64,000 bases of DNA from positions 13,663,419 to 13,727,418 of the forward strand of contig OZ020486.1 in assembly GCA_963971405.1 (NCBI GenBank), written 5' to 3'. Position 1 is the first letter of the stretch, and every line of letters begins with the position of its first letter. The notes under the pieces were generated by a model. That model searched no databases. It was not told the origin of the DNA and saw nothing but the letters and a program-made list of their open reading frames with translations. Shown here in pieces: positions 26,601-34,814 of this stretch. Origin of the DNA: Psococerastis gibbosa. Taxonomy: Eukaryota; Arthropoda; Insecta; Psocodea; Psocidae. A program made the position numbers and the translations under genes.

Positions 26601-29600
26601 AATGTCTGTCTGTCGCTCTCTCTGTCTGTCTGTCTGTATGACCAGTCAAGTTAAAACATGTCAAAAGGAATAACTGCACATACAATCAGTATCAATCGAT
26701 AACCCGCTTGTGTCAGTAATCACAAGTACCGTAACTGTTGTCATTTTATACAATTTTACTATTTCAATATTATAGTGAGTCGTGCCGTGCCCCCCCCCCC
26801 CCTCTTAGTCTACCAGAACTTCAATTCACTACGCACACGGGCGCCCGTCTCTTCAAGAAAGCACCAAAGTAGTAAGTTTTGGGAACAGCAACACCCCCTC
26901 AGCTAGGCACACCAAGCACACCCACTATAATTGGCCCTTCAAGCCTCTACCTGTTTATACCTAATTTGGATTTCCACTAAAATAGTGTGCAGTTTTTTTT
27001 TTGTTTTTCTCCCTGTTTCTCATTGTCTCTCTATACTGTATGTATACATACATAGGCCTATACTGATTTCTGTGACTGCATCTACTAAATACCGTGTAGG
27101 CTACCGTACTTATTTATTTCAGATATCTAGAAGAAGGTATTCTACAATCATCTGCTGTGAAAAAACCGTTACAATTTATTTGATTAACTTAATAAATTTT
27201 CTTTGTTACTGCTAGTTCCGTCCTGATCAACTTGGTTCAAACCGCCAACTCTCTATAATCTCTCTAATGTTTAATTATATTTACTGTAATCATGGCAGAC
27301 CAACAGCTTTTGGATAGTTTAGAAGTGAAAAAAGACAAATTAAAGAATCTTTTTTCTCGTTTAAATCTAATTTTAGACACATGCAAAGGTTACGGAAAAT
27401 CCAAGCTCACACTGCTTAGCTCTAAGAAACACTTCGCTTTGAATATACGGAGTGAAGTCACGGTATTAGAAGACGAAATGAGAGATCTTATTATTATGCT
27501 TCCAGATAAAGAGAAAAATGATAATTTTGCTTATGTATCAAAATGTTCTTCACAATTTGACCAACTTTTAGAAGCAATTGATGTTCTTCACTCGGAAGCA
27601 CTTGACTTTTCCCAAAGCCAAACTGCTCAGCAGACTCAACCTAAAAGCAATGTTCCTCAACATTCAGTACAACTTCCTAGTATTACAATCAAACCGTTTA
27701 CTAATGAGTTATTAGATTTTCCACGATTTATTCGTTTATTTGAAGCTATTTATGATAAGCATCCATTACTTTCAGGTACGGAAAAGTTTTTTTACCTTCA
27801 GTCATTGCTGCAGGGAGAGTCTCTCACACTAATTAATACATTTTTAATTTCAGCCCAAGGCTATACCGATGCATTAAAAGCACTTAAGGATCGTTTTCAG
27901 TGTCCGAGAGCCTTAGCTGCTAAAATAACTAAAGAAATTTTAAATTTTAGTCCATCAAAAAGGCCTACTTCTGAGTCTTTAAAAAATTTTCTCCAAATTT
28001 TTAATGACCACGTTACAACTTTGAAATCGATTCCAGGAATTACCGATCTTGGTGATTTTTTACTGCTCACTATTGCTTCTAGGGGACTCGACCCGTTGAC
28101 GAGGAAATTATTTGAGTCAAAAATGTCAGAAAAATCGAGTCAAAAAATGCCTACCTACTCTGAATTAGTCGATTTTGTGAATAGACAATTGTCCACTTCT
28201 GAATTACTTTCAGCTGATTCTTCCCCGCCTAGTTTTGACAATGTTAAACATAGTCAAAAATAATTATTTTAATAAAAAATATGAAAAGTTTAATTCTGCG
28301 CAGCCAAGTCTGCACGTGCAAAGCTCGAGTGATTCTGGTAACTCAGAGGCGCGGATTCAACGTGCAAATGCCTGCAACGTTTCATTACCTGCTCGTTCTA
28401 ATGCAAATACTAATGCCACTTCTGATAATAATAATTCAAATTATTGTTTATTTTGTAGTGAGTCTACCAACCATAGGATTGGTCGTTGTAATCATTTTTT
28501 GAAGTTAGATTTAAAACAACGAAAAGACTGGGTTACAAAAAATAACCGATGTGGAATCTGCTTATCTGATAAACATACTGCTAACTGTCCAAGCACTAAG
28601 TCTTGTTATCACTGCACTTCTAAATTTCATAATTCTCTGCTTTGTGGTTCAAAACCAATTTCTGCTTCTGCCACAAAAAATTCTGCTCAAGGGTCTAGTC
28701 AAAACCGGGCTCTTGCCTGCACAGTTTCTGAAAAGAATACCTCGCTTCAAGTGGTATTCGGCTCTTTTCAGGCTGTAGTTTCTGGTCCGAATGGCAAAAT
28801 CCAACTGTTACGCTGCATAACAGACACAGGCTCTGTTAGAAATCTGATTACAATGAATGCTGTACGCGCGCTAGGTATCCCATTGTCTCCTGAAAAAACT
28901 GAACTTTCGGGGGTAGGTGACCAAAGGTGATGTCGCTAGGATCTGCTAGCCTAACGCTAAAATCCCGCTATAATCCCGAATTTACAATGAAAATAGACGC
29001 ATGTGTAATGAATAAAATTAATAATGATCTTTTTCCAATCAAATTAAATTCTAAATTAGAAAACATTCTGACAAAGTTTAATCTAGCTGATACTGATTTA
29101 TTCACAGCTGTTAAACCCGCTCCTGTAGATATCCTACTATCGGCCCAAGAAACCATGGGTCTGCTTGCTTGCAGCGAGAAGCCGGAACCTGTCATTGATT
29201 TTAATTACTGTTCGCAATATATGGAAAATAAACAACCATATATTGTGTCTGGTCCCATGGGAGCTATTATTTTCGGAAAATTAGAATCATTAAATAATTG
29301 TAATAACTGCTTACTTTGTTCTGATTGTAAAAACGCCGCCTCTGATATAAAAGAATTTTTCCATAATGAGTTAATTCCGGAAGAAAATTTTAACACTTGT
29401 GTTTTGGATGAAAATGAAAAATATGCAGAAACTCAATTTCAGGAAACCCACTCCAGAAAGGTAAATGGACAATTTATGGTGAAATTGCCATTTAAACCGG
29501 ACTTTCCTAAACTGGGTAACAACCGCACGAAAGCCATCGCCTGTTATTATAGTCTAGAAAAAAGGCTTTCGAATCGATCTGACTATTCTTTGTATCAAAC

Positions 29601-32600
29601 TGTTCTGCAAGATTTTTTTAACAAAAAAGAAATCATCCCGTCTACACTTCAGAATAATTATATTCTCAATCAGCACATTGTTATAAAACAATCAAACCAA
29701 AAAGCAAAAATTGTATTTAATCCAGCTGTCAGGTCACCTGTCTATTCTTTAAATGATACTTTGATTTGTGGTCCGAAACTACAAAGAGATCTCAGTCACG
29801 TGATTATTTCAGCTAGAGGCGAGCCTATCGCTTTAGCCTGCGATATTGACAACTTTTATAGATCAATTGCTATTCACCCTGATGACGCCGAAAAATTGCA
29901 TATATTTGCTCGATTAGATAGCGATGGTAATGTCAGTCAACACGGTGAAATAACCGAATGTCAGATAATGCACCTATGTTATGGTTTATCCCCCGCACCA
30001 TTCTTGGCACTAAGATGCATTCTACAATTATGTAAAGAAAATGAATTAAATTTTCCAGCAGCTACTCGTATTTTAGCGAAGTTTCGTTACATTGACGATA
30101 TTTTCTTCTCTGCTTCTGGTATTCAAACATGTAAACAAATGAAAAAAGATTTATGCTCCATTCTAAGCCAAGGTCAATTTACTTTAAGTAAGTTTGTATC
30201 TTCTCATTCCAAAGAACTCAACTTAGGATCCGCACCTGTTTCAGTTCGTTTCAGCGATAGTAATATTACCCCAATTCTTGGTTGTCTTTGGGATCCGGAA
30301 AATGATGTTTTTAAATTTGAATTCACCGAGTTCAAAGGTCCAGTTACAAAACGTACATGCACCAGTTTTCTAGCAAAATGTTACGATTCTCAAGGAATGA
30401 TCGCACCTGTTTTGTTTTATCTTAAGCGATTTGTCCAACTTTGCTGGCATAATCACGCTAATTTAGGATGGGATAAGGAATTACCCCCTGACTCAGCAAA
30501 AGAATGGATTGATTTCACCAATCAAATGCCAGTATTAACTGAAATTTCTATACCGCGATATTGTACTATACCTAACTGTAAACAATACCTATGTGTATTT
30601 AGCGATGCTTCTAGCTCTGGAATAGCTAGCGCAGCCTATGTTGTTACTGCTACTCCAGGTAATCAGCCCAATTTATCTAGGTTGATTTATTCAAAAACTA
30701 AACTTGCCCCCCTGCGAACTGTTAGAACAATTCCACAATTGGAACTTTCAGGTATCGAACTAAGCGCTAAAATAATAAAATGGTTATTAGATGGTGACTT
30801 ACCATTTAAATTCAAAGCAATTTATGGCTTTGCCGACTCTATGATTGCACTAGCCTACTTAAAAATACCTTTGTGTAAACTCGAAGTTTACGTAGCCAAT
30901 AGAGTTTCTTCTATTCACAACTTAACCTCAAAATCTAAAGTTGAATGGCTCTACTGCAGCACTACCGACAACCCAAGTGATCTACCGAGCCGAGGTATAA
31001 CACCAAATAAATTGATAAATAACGAATTTTGGTTCACAGGTCCAGAATTTCTAAAGTATGATTTCCCGCCTTCTGATAATCTGCCTCCAGTTGTTCCTGA
31101 TCAAGAAAATCTACCTGACGTCATAGAACCCATTCTACTCGTACCTGCTTTTGAACCTGAACCTAACTTAATTGTAAAATTATCTCAGGATTTTTCTAAT
31201 TTCTGCCACTTGCAACGCATTGTTGGCTATGTTCTAAGATTCGTAAATAACTGTCGCCATAAGAAATTTAAACGTAAAATAGGTTTTGTATTAACATTAC
31301 TGGAGCTTTATTCAGCCACCCTTTTCATAGTAAAACTTGTCCAAAATAACTATTTCTACAAGGTAACCAATCTGATTTAAAACCGAAAAAATTCTTGTCC
31401 AAAACATTTACTCTCTCTTTCCCCGTTCATTGACCCGTCTGGACTTCTAAGAGTCGGAGGGAGACTTCAAAATGCAAAAATTAATTATGAAGCAAAACAT
31501 CCCCTTATTCTACCAAAGGATTGTAACTTGTCAAAAATACTGTGCAGGTATTATCACTCACTATCAGCTCATGGTGGTTCTAACTTAAGTATAAGCCTAC
31601 TACGACCAAAATTTTGGATTGTATCTGGAAAAGCTCTCTTGAAATCTATTATTCATGCTTGTATTGTCTGTGCAAAATGGCACCCTGTTCGTCCTTCACC
31701 TACTCAAGGTCAGTTGCCACCGTGGAGGGTTGAACAAACATTCTGCTTCCGTGGAGTCGTTGGCATAGATTGTTTCGGTCCATATTTATACAAATTTTCA
31801 GGTCGACGAAATTCCGGCACTTCAAAGATGTACGGGATAATTTTCGTATGTGAAGGGTCACGTGCTTGTCACATCGAACCCCTCTCATCCCTCTCGACCA
31901 GAGATTTTCTCGCAGCTGTAGACCGCTTCACCGCACGCAGAGGACTACCTCAAAAAATAAGGTCTGATTGTGCTAAAAGCTTTTCCGCCAGTTTCAGAAA
32001 AATGTCGGAAGTTTCAAAGTGGCTGAATGAAAATTCTGACTCCATTATTTCCAATTTGGCGTCAAGGTCAATTGAATTTAGCCAAATTCCGGCTTACAGC
32101 CCATGGTTTAGTTCATGGGAACAAATCATAGCTTGTTGCAAAAGATTGCTCAAAGTATTACTTATATCACCCATGTACTATGAGGAATACGCCACCATCT
32201 TCACTAGGGTGGAATCTCTTGTTAACTCGCGCCCCTATTTAGAACCTTCCCAGGATGCCAAAGACTCCGTCGATTTGTTGTGTCCAGCATCTTTTCTGAT
32301 TGGAGGTCCATTCTCATGCCCTCCCACTTTCCTGCATAACCATGAATTTGACACAGTGCCAATAAGTAACCGTACCAGATGGGATCGTATTTTCATAACC
32401 ATTGAAGTATTCTGGAAGCGTTGGCATTCAGAAGTTCTGCATACTCTAATGCAAAAGCACAAATGGCCCAGGGGCAATTCAAAAAATCTGGTTATAGGGC
32501 AACTGGTGTGGGTGCCTGACACTAGAAGCCAACCGGGAACCTGGCCTTTAGGTCGAATTTCCAATGTTTACCCAGATCAGGCTGGAGATGTCCGAGTTGT

Positions 32601-34760
32601 GGATGTTTCAACCCAATCTGGAATTCTAAGAAGAGCCAGTAGAAATTTGATTGTCGTGCCTGTCATGTGTCAGGTATCCTAGTTGAATTTTCAAAAATTT
32701 AATTAAAAAATAATAATAATAATTTAATAATAATAACCATAATATTTATATACTAATTTGTTGTTAATTTAATTTCATATTGTACTTACCATGCATGTTA
32801 TACTATGTAAGGTTGTTGTGGTTTGTCGTGTATTTATGTAATGTATTTTTTACTGATCAGCCCACATATTGGTTTCAATTCCTGCCCCCAGTATAGTCAA
32901 GTTAAAACATGTCAAAAGGAATAACTGCACAATACAATCAGTATCAATCGATAACCCGCTTGTGTCAGTAATCACAAGTACCGTAACTGTTGTCTTTTTA
33001 TACAATTTTACTATTTCAATATTATAGTGAGTCGTGCCGTGCCCCCCCCCCCCCCCTCTTAGTCTACCAGAACTTCAATTCACTACGCACACGGGCGCCC
33101 GTCTCTTCAAGAAAGCACCAAAGTAGTAAGTTTTGGGAACAGCAACACCCCCTCAGCTAGGCACACCAAGCACACCCACTAATGACTGTATGTCTGTCTG
33201 TCTGTCTGTCCATCGATTTCCGGGCAAACTACTCAGCCGATTTTGATGAAATTCGGCATGTATGTTTAAAAAACTCATACCTCGGTAAAAATTTTTTTGT
33301 TTTGGGCCAATTTAATTTGGGGGGTTTTATTCTCAAAAAACTCTAAAAAAACGTCTAAAAAAATTATTTCTCAAAAACGGCTCCAACGATTTCTTTTAAA
33401 TTCACATATATTGTAGTCGTTATAAATGTTAACAAAATGCGGGGGGTCGCTTGCCCCTTGATATTTTGCTTCTGGGGGTAAAAAAAATGCAAATAACTCA
33501 ATTTTCATGAAAAATTATTGAAAAATAATTTTTCTGCGAAACCTTTTTATCGATGATTTCTACCTTCAGGCATGTTTTAGGTATTACATTGAGTTACGAA
33601 ACCGGACAGGTTGCTTTCCTAAAAAACTATTTGGTTTGGTGCAAAACATTTCCTTTTTTTGAAAAAAATGTTAGAAAATTCACGCTTAAATGCATTGCGT
33701 GCCCTGCCAGTATTCCTGTGTGGTAATGTGTTGGTCTGACATATCTAGAATTTAACTCACCTCCAGTGACCAGTGACATCAGGCGGATAACCCCCCCCCC
33801 CCACTCCCCCGCACTCCCCCAAACTCCCCCTCTCCCCCGCACTCCCCCGCACTCCTCCCACTCCCCCGCACTCCCCCCCCCCCCCTAGATATCGGAAACT
33901 TAACCATAGGAAAATTATTTACCATGAAATTATTCATTTTCTCTAGCTGCTAATTTTGATAAATTGGAAAGCATGTTCGAGTAAACTGGGACCGGTTCTT
34001 TATATGATTTTTTTGCACCCTGAACCAAACTATCCAGGGGGAAGTGAACTAAGTAGTGTGTTTTGTTTACATTGATAAAAACTACAATTTTGAATTTTAG
34101 CCGTTTTTCAGAAATAATATTTTTGTGGCGTGAAACCCCCCAAATAGCCCCAAATATAAAAACTGTCCCGAGATTTAATTATTTTGTTGTGAACCTACAC
34201 GCCAAATTTAATCGAAATTCATCTAGTATAGTTTTTCCACAAATTGACATTTTATAAAGGCCAAGTTTTGGAGGTCCTGGATCGTGTAAATGCATTGAAA
34301 TCTCGATATCGGAAATTTTTACTATCACAAAGCTTTCCGTATAGCTTATATATATATACAGTACATGGAAGTAGGGAAGCAAACACGTGCCCCAAAATAA
34401 GAAAAAAACAATACCTTATGCTAAAATCATGAATCAAATAGTGTTTGCAGAACGCTTTCTTTCACTGACAACATTGTGGCCCGGATGGCAGAGTTCTGTA
34501 CCGAGCCATTATTGTTGTGGAGTAAGGCGCATCCCCATGTTCCCCCACTATTTCTCAAATAAACATTTCTAAGTGTGTTGGAACCGGGTCTAAGTGACTA
34601 AGTCATTACCTTGGGCCGCTGAGGCGAGACAGAGACAAGCTAGAATCCACTTTGTTGTCCGAAACCGCTGCAGCCATTTTGGGCGGCAGGTACCGAACCC
34701 ACAGTTCTGATTATTAGCCACCTCCACTCCTGAGGAAACTAAATTCGCAGGAGGTGCCAT
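5491..34760 (-). CDS. Organic anion transporting polypeptide (OATP/SLCO family), 11 exons, 3' end missing
   Basis: A plasma-membrane transporter for organic anions, possibly steroids or other amphipathic compounds; the substrate cannot be read from sequence. Exons: 34760-34610, 24576-24436, 23821-23661, 21326-21161, 19688-19586, 17342-17221, 14959-14717, 14012-13814, 12766-12616, 11000-10810 and 5676-5491. All junctions are GT-AG and every phase matches, giving about 604 residues. Landmarks: the N-terminal [12 protein letters not shown] block, [16 protein letters not shown] in TM2, GPALGFWLG, the family signature WVGAWWLGF (about residue 255), a Kazal-like cysteine domain (residues 429-479), and IPALSATLR before the last TM pairs. 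Family members are usually 640-720 aa, so the last membrane segment and tail are missing from this model. The introns hold many transposons. An in-frame ATG also lies upstream at 34814. I cannot assign an orthologue. Confidence 0.93.
5994..9821 (+). mobile_element. Structurally complete hAT transposon
   Basis: A 3828-bp element bounded by terminal inverted repeats: CAGTGCCGGGTTTGG at the left, its complement at the right, followed by imperfect G/C-rich matches. It is flanked by a perfect 8-bp target-site duplication ACTCAAGT (5986-5993 and 9822-9829). It carries one uninterrupted two-exon transposase. It sits in OATP intron 10, opposite in orientation to the host gene. The perfect TSD, intact ends and open reading frame suggest recent insertion and possible activity. 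Confidence 0.95.
6780..9529 (+). CDS. hAT transposase (zinc finger/DUF4371/hAT dimerisation), 2 exons
   Basis: Exons 6780-7019 and 7223-9529, joined in phase 0 across a 203-bp intron (donor GTAAGA, acceptor TTGTAG), encode 848 aa without a stop. The N terminus is basic and low-complexity. A TTF-type zinc finger ([18 protein letters not shown], then a CxxH-like [11 protein letters not shown]) lies around residues 160-225. A DUF4371/RNase-H-like core contains [13 protein letters not shown] and [13 protein letters not shown] with the likely catalytic aspartates, then [10 protein letters not shown]. The C terminus has the hAT dimerisation motif [18 protein letters not shown]. An AATAAA overlaps the stop. 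It resembles the ZMYM1-like branch of hAT transposases and cuts and pastes its own element. Domestication is unlikely because the TIRs are intact. Confidence 0.93.
9835..10165 (+). repeat. Degenerate LINE reverse-transcriptase C-terminal fragment
   Basis: Broken frames read patterns such as [14 protein letters not shown] and [10 protein letters not shown], like the 3' part of endonuclease-reverse-transcriptase LINEs where the thumb is followed by the lineage-specific tail. Stops and frameshifts throughout. It directly flanks the hAT insertion. Confidence 0.45.
10184..10579. mobile_element. Nested Harbinger-like MITE
   Basis: A long palindromic element flanked by TTA on both sides (10181-10183 and 10580-10582). 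Outer arms begin GGCGCGGTTTCCATCGACC and end with the complement of GGCGGGGTTTCCACCGACC. A second element with the same terminal sequence sits inside at 10255-10508, also flanked by TTA. TTA duplications and this size fit PIF/Harbinger-type MITEs. No protein is encoded. Confidence 0.8.
10810..11000 (-). CDS. OATP exon 10
   Basis: Begins TFSNCSCI, closing the extracellular cysteine region, then [20 protein letters not shown] and AIPALSATL. Acceptor CTTTCCAG, donor GTATCA, phase 2 out. Confidence 0.93.
11030..12615. other. OATP intron 9 sequence
   Basis: No exon or gene recognised. A shortened copy of the R870 repeat occupies about 11608-11888. The rest is AT-rich without clear structure. Confidence 0.5.
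11608..11888 (+). repeat. R870 repeat, internally deleted copy
   Basis: Keeps the 5' end (ACCGGTCCGAGTTGACTCGA, then TGCTTTCCAATTTATCA) and the far 3' end GTATAAATTGGAAAGCA but lacks most of the interior. Both termini survive in a 280-bp derivative, as in non-autonomous DNA transposons. Confidence 0.65.
12616..12766 (-). CDS. OATP exon 9 (Kazal-like domain)
   Basis: Encodes a cysteine-rich extracellular module with [28 protein letters not shown]. This is the Kazal-type domain in the large loop between TM9 and TM10 of OATPs. Acceptor TTGTAG, donor GTATCC, phase 0 out. Confidence 0.93.
13070..13788 (+). repeat. R870 repeat, 5'-truncated copy
   Basis: Aligns with the 5'-central part (GTAAATAATTTTCC), the region with GTTGGAGCCGTTTTTGAGAA, the ACAG tract, and the 3' end CATAAATTGGAAAG. 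It lies immediately beside OATP exon 8. Confidence 0.75.
13814..14012 (-). CDS. OATP exon 8
   Basis: Encodes [19 protein letters not shown], a basic loop, a helix ([14 protein letters not shown]), and the start of the extracellular region [10 protein letters not shown]. Acceptor TTGTAG, donor GTAAAA, phase 2 out. Confidence 0.93.
14072..14200. repeat. Short interspersed fragment, relative of 478-590
   Basis: Shares TTGGT-TGCAGCAAA, CCAAGTAGGTTC and CTTCTGCGTACGCC with the fragment at 478-590. Identity unknown. Confidence 0.45.
14530..14680 (+). repeat. SINE-like repeat (family C)
   Basis: Head GGTGGTAGAGTGCTTGTA resembles a tRNA A-box region, followed by GTCTCTACACACCATGCGAT. Relatives: 24075-24260 (+), 38435-38605 (-), 43600-43755 (-) and 53380-53560 (-). 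A classical B box is not clear. Confidence 0.5.
14717..14959 (-). CDS. OATP exon 7
   Basis: Encodes the large intracellular loop ([19 protein letters not shown]) and the next two helices ([19 protein letters not shown]). Clean acceptor TTTTCAG and donor GTGAGT, phase 1 at both ends. Confidence 0.93.
15243..15853. mobile_element. TIR element, ~610 bp, no gene
   Basis: Ends are inverted repeats of about 25 bp: left CCGTCAAACCGCCTATATTG, right the complement of CCGTAAAACCGCCTAAATTG. Both are bordered by TA, compatible with a TA target duplication. It carries TTGGGTCA motifs at both ends and near 15668. Non-autonomous DNA transposon; superfamily uncertain. Confidence 0.7.
16056..16400 (-). mobile_element. 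LINE ORF2 C-terminal fragment
   Basis: The frame ending at 16056 reads the usual tail of Jockey/CR1-like reverse transcriptases: NHNHTTRY, then [18 protein letters not shown] and [19 protein letters not shown]. The RT core is absent, so this is a 5'-truncated copy. It differs from the family at 3285-5395. Confidence 0.6.
16860..17110. repeat. tRNA-like inverted repeat
   Basis: ACTTGGTGGAATTCGAACGC at about 16995 is an imperfect inverse of the region ending GATTCGAATCCCGCCAAGTC at about 17098. The right arm contains a B-box-like GATTCGAATCC. The fold is not a complete tRNA; SINE-derived is more likely. A short relative is near 50905-50950. Confidence 0.35.
17221..17342 (-). CDS. OATP exon 6 (family signature)
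   Basis: Encodes [19 protein letters not shown], which contains the OATP signature W-(I/V)-GAWW-x-GF, followed by TM6 ending ALPRSVP. The acceptor is at TTTCCAG; this choice, not the AG four bases inside, keeps the phase with exon 5. The donor is GTAAAG. Confidence 0.94.
17632..19191. mobile_element. 1.56-kb TIR element without ORFs
   Basis: Terminal inverted repeats: AATTGGGTCGTTCTCTTGAA on the left and the complement of AATTGGGTCATTCTCCTGAA on the right, continuing as GAAAACG. No frame of protein length. A motif of the form CTAACAGCCGTCC recurs inside. It fills most of OATP intron 5. Probably a large non-autonomous DNA transposon of unknown superfamily. Confidence 0.7.
19586..19688 (-). 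CDS. OATP exon 5
   Basis: Encodes [20 protein letters not shown] and ends at YDPA plus two bases. The acceptor is TTTCTAG and the donor is GTGAGT. The first ~50 nt with the acceptor are repeated three more times upstream in the intron (19727-19958). Confidence 0.93.
19639..19958 (-). repeat. Tandem array: OATP exon 5 5' end plus acceptor, 4 units
   Basis: Units of 88-89 bp start (plus coordinate) at 19639, 19727, 19816 and 19904. The first is part of the real exon 5. Each unit carries, on the minus strand, a TTTTCTAG-like acceptor followed by the exon's first ~50 nt up to TTTTGGCTG. The three extra copies then run into ATAACTTAA-like intron sequence with an in-frame stop and no donor. Confidence 0.9.
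20130..20620. repeat. Interspersed repeat sharing a module with R870
   Basis: Bounded loosely by CGCCATCTTAAAATGG and GTCGCCATCTCAATAGG. The centre reads GTGCCAAGTTTCATCAAAAT, then GAAATCGATATACA and ATAC-rich repeats, closely paralleling the core of R870 although the flanks differ. No gene. Confidence 0.45.
20820..20930 (-). repeat. SINE family A, fragment
   Basis: Retains the CATTTTCGGGTCATGC and GGTTCAAGTCTCACA region with the pol III B-box remnant, preceded by an AAATAAATAAATA stretch. Confidence 0.55.
21161..21326 (-). CDS. OATP exon 4
   Basis: Encodes [13 protein letters not shown], a membrane helix, then [20 protein letters not shown]. This is the conserved stretch ahead of TM5 in OATPs. 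The donor GTAAGT leaves phase 1. Confidence 0.93.
21405..21538. mobile_element. Hairpin MITE, ~130 bp
   Basis: Two imperfectly complementary arms of about 50 nt. The left starts GTGTGAGGAACCAGT and includes TGGTCGATATGAAAG; the right ends ACTGGTTCCTCATAC. A loop of ~20 nt separates them. It lies in OATP intron 3, near exon 4. Confidence 0.6.
22020..22610 (+). mobile_element. LINE fragment: RNase H and C-terminal zinc knuckle
   Basis: The frame around 22065 reads [20 protein letters not shown], the last catalytic block of a retroelement RNase H. After a stop, a frame from 22315 reads [14 protein letters not shown] and [20 protein letters not shown], the Cys-His motif following RNase H in I/R1-group LINEs. 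The RT domain is missing; inactive fragment. Confidence 0.75.
22750..23215 (-). mobile_element. 3' end of Jockey-like LINE (same family as 3285-5395)
   Basis: Broken minus-strand frames contain [12 protein letters not shown], corresponding to PVSTAQLQLEFE in the larger copy, with matching flanking sequence. Severely truncated at the 5' side. Confidence 0.6.
23325..23605. repeat. Poly-G/C-rich repeat with AGCCAGG ends
   Basis: Starts CAGCCAGGGAGGGGGC, contains two homopolymer G/C runs, and ends near CGAAATAAAATCCTGGCT, giving a short inverted end AGCCAGG. No convincing 8-bp duplication. A relative of its left end lies at 24836-24890. Confidence 0.4.
23661..23821 (-). CDS. OATP exon 3
   Basis: Encodes [18 protein letters not shown], then the TM3 region [15 protein letters not shown] and the first extracellular loop with NHTHE. 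The acceptor is ATTTCAG and the donor GTAAGT leaves phase 0. NHT is a possible N-glycosylation site. Confidence 0.93.
24075..24260 (+). repeat. SINE-like repeat (family C)
   Basis: Begins GGCCTTCGATAGCACAGTGG, an A-box-like tRNA head, then GTCTCTACACACCATGCGAT and a run of A near the end. Same family as 14530-14680. Confidence 0.55.
24436..24576 (-). CDS. OATP exon 2
   Basis: Encodes [16 protein letters not shown], then [18 protein letters not shown] and TM2, typical of the OATP N-terminal half. The acceptor is ATTACAG and the donor is GTGAGT in phase 1. Confidence 0.93.
25185..26060 (-). repeat. R870 repeat, nearly full-length
   Basis: Complete in minus orientation from AATTTATACGTAGTATAAG (the family's 3' end) to AAATTAGAAAGCATGTTCG and ACTCAGACCTGTTC (its 5' end), with the CTGT tract in between. 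It lies in OATP intron 1. Confidence 0.85.
26090..26455 (+). repeat. R870 repeat, strongly diverged partial copy
   Basis: Recognisable blocks are GCATGCTTTCCTATTTATCA at the start and CATTTAAAACATGCGCG, then GATAGAAAGGATCGATAG near the end. Much of the middle is unrelated or heavily mutated. Confidence 0.4.
26475..26642 (-). repeat. R870 repeat, half split by BEL element
   Basis: Family 3' end in minus orientation (CTTTCCAATTTATACGTAG to the CTGT tract). It continues at 33182 after the BEL insertion, starting with the same ATGAC duplication. Confidence 0.85.
26643..26927 (+). repeat. 5' LTR of BEL/Pao element
   Basis: 285 bp ending CACACCCACTA. It differs from the 3' LTR mainly in the length of a C run and a few single bases or indels. 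A likely primer-binding region TGGCCCTTCAAGCCTC follows at 26932. Confidence 0.9.
27292..28263 (+). pseudogene. BEL/Pao Gag region (DUF1759-like)
   Basis: Encodes 323 aa, from a coiled N terminus to a conserved block [20 protein letters not shown], then [15 protein letters not shown] and [12 protein letters not shown], typical of BEL/Pao Gag. The frame ends at TAA 28261-28263. In intact elements this continues into pol, so a frameshift here separates Gag from the knuckle/protease part. Confidence 0.9.
28235..28930 (+). pseudogene. BEL/Pao zinc-knuckle and protease region
   Basis: Read in the next frame, overlapping the Gag end by 29 bp. Contains clustered Cys/His ([40 protein letters not shown]) that bind nucleic acid, and an aspartic-protease active site [13 protein letters not shown]. 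Ends at TGA 28928-28930 where the frame shifts again into RT. Confidence 0.88.
28927..31380 (+). pseudogene. BEL/Pao reverse transcriptase and RNase H
   Basis: 817 aa. The RT has [32 protein letters not shown] and the catalytic box FRYIDDIFF (YIDD, characteristic of BEL/Pao). RNase H follows with [27 protein letters not shown] and [10 protein letters not shown]. It stops at TAA 31378-31380, but the same frame continues with [10 protein letters not shown], the normal linker into integrase, so this is a nonsense mutation rather than a domain boundary. Confidence 0.92.
31381..32682 (+). pseudogene. BEL/Pao integrase
   Basis: In frame with the preceding RT after its nonsense codon. An N-terminal zinc-binding region ([10 protein letters not shown], then CIVCAKWHP) precedes the core with [21 protein letters not shown] and SPWFSSWEQ, consistent with the D, D and E catalytic residues. 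The C terminus has VGQLVWVPD-like and [18 protein letters not shown] motifs typical of BEL integrases. Confidence 0.9.
32894..33181 (+). repeat. 3' LTR of BEL/Pao element
   Basis: 288 bp, near-identical to the 5' LTR. Begins TAGTCAAG and ends CCCACTA (imperfect inverted ends TAGT/ACTA). The longer C run and few mismatches indicate a recent insertion. Confidence 0.9.
33182..33995 (-). repeat. R870 repeat, other half of split copy
   Basis: Resumes at the CTGT tract and CATCGATTTCCGGGCAAACT, and runs to GATAAATTGGAAAGCATGTT and ACTGGGACCGGTTCT, the family's 5' end. Includes an expanded C-rich stretch with CACTCCCCC units (33791-33886). Confidence 0.85.
34065..34350 (+). repeat. R870 repeat, diverged partial copy
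   Basis: Blocks AGCCGTTTTTCAGAAATAAT, GTGAACCTACACGCCAAATT and CACAAAGCTTTCCGTATA follow the family order, but the ACAG tract is missing. Confidence 0.55.
34610..34760 (-). CDS. OATP exon 1 (start codon)
   Basis: Encodes the cytoplasmic N terminus and start of TM1: a short leader, then [14 protein letters not shown] and a hydrophobic run ending SAAQ. The donor GTAATG leaves phase 1, matching exon 2. The ATG at 34760 has the context GTCATGG. An upstream in-frame ATG at 34814 would add 18 residues. Confidence 0.9.
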
Positions 34761-34814
34761 GACGAAAATACGTAGGTAGTACTGTATAACAACGGAAATA
34801 AACATTTTAACCAC

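Larger units (their letters stand above)
26643..33181 (+). mobile_element. BEL/Pao LTR retrotransposon, young but broken
   Basis: A 6.5-kb element with two nearly identical LTRs (26643-26927 and 32894-33181), flanked by ATGAC on both sides (26638-26642 and 33182-33186), the 5-bp duplication expected of this group. Inside, in order: Gag, zinc knuckles, aspartic protease, RT, RNase H and integrase, the BEL/Pao order. The coding region has two frame changes (near 28235-28263 and 28927) and a nonsense codon at 31378-31380. No envelope gene is seen. It inserted into an R870 copy whose halves now lie on each side, all within OATP intron 1. Confidence 0.93.

Noticed and set aside
28235-28930. Programmed frameshift between Gag and Pol in the BEL element
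   Set aside because: BEL/Pao elements usually have one continuous gag-pol frame, no slippery site is evident, and a further frame change plus a nonsense codon follow; mutation is the simpler reading.
33780-33890. C-rich tract as a candidate regulatory or G-quadruplex element
   Set aside because: It is an expansion of the poly-G/C run found in every R870 copy, so no specific role is supported.
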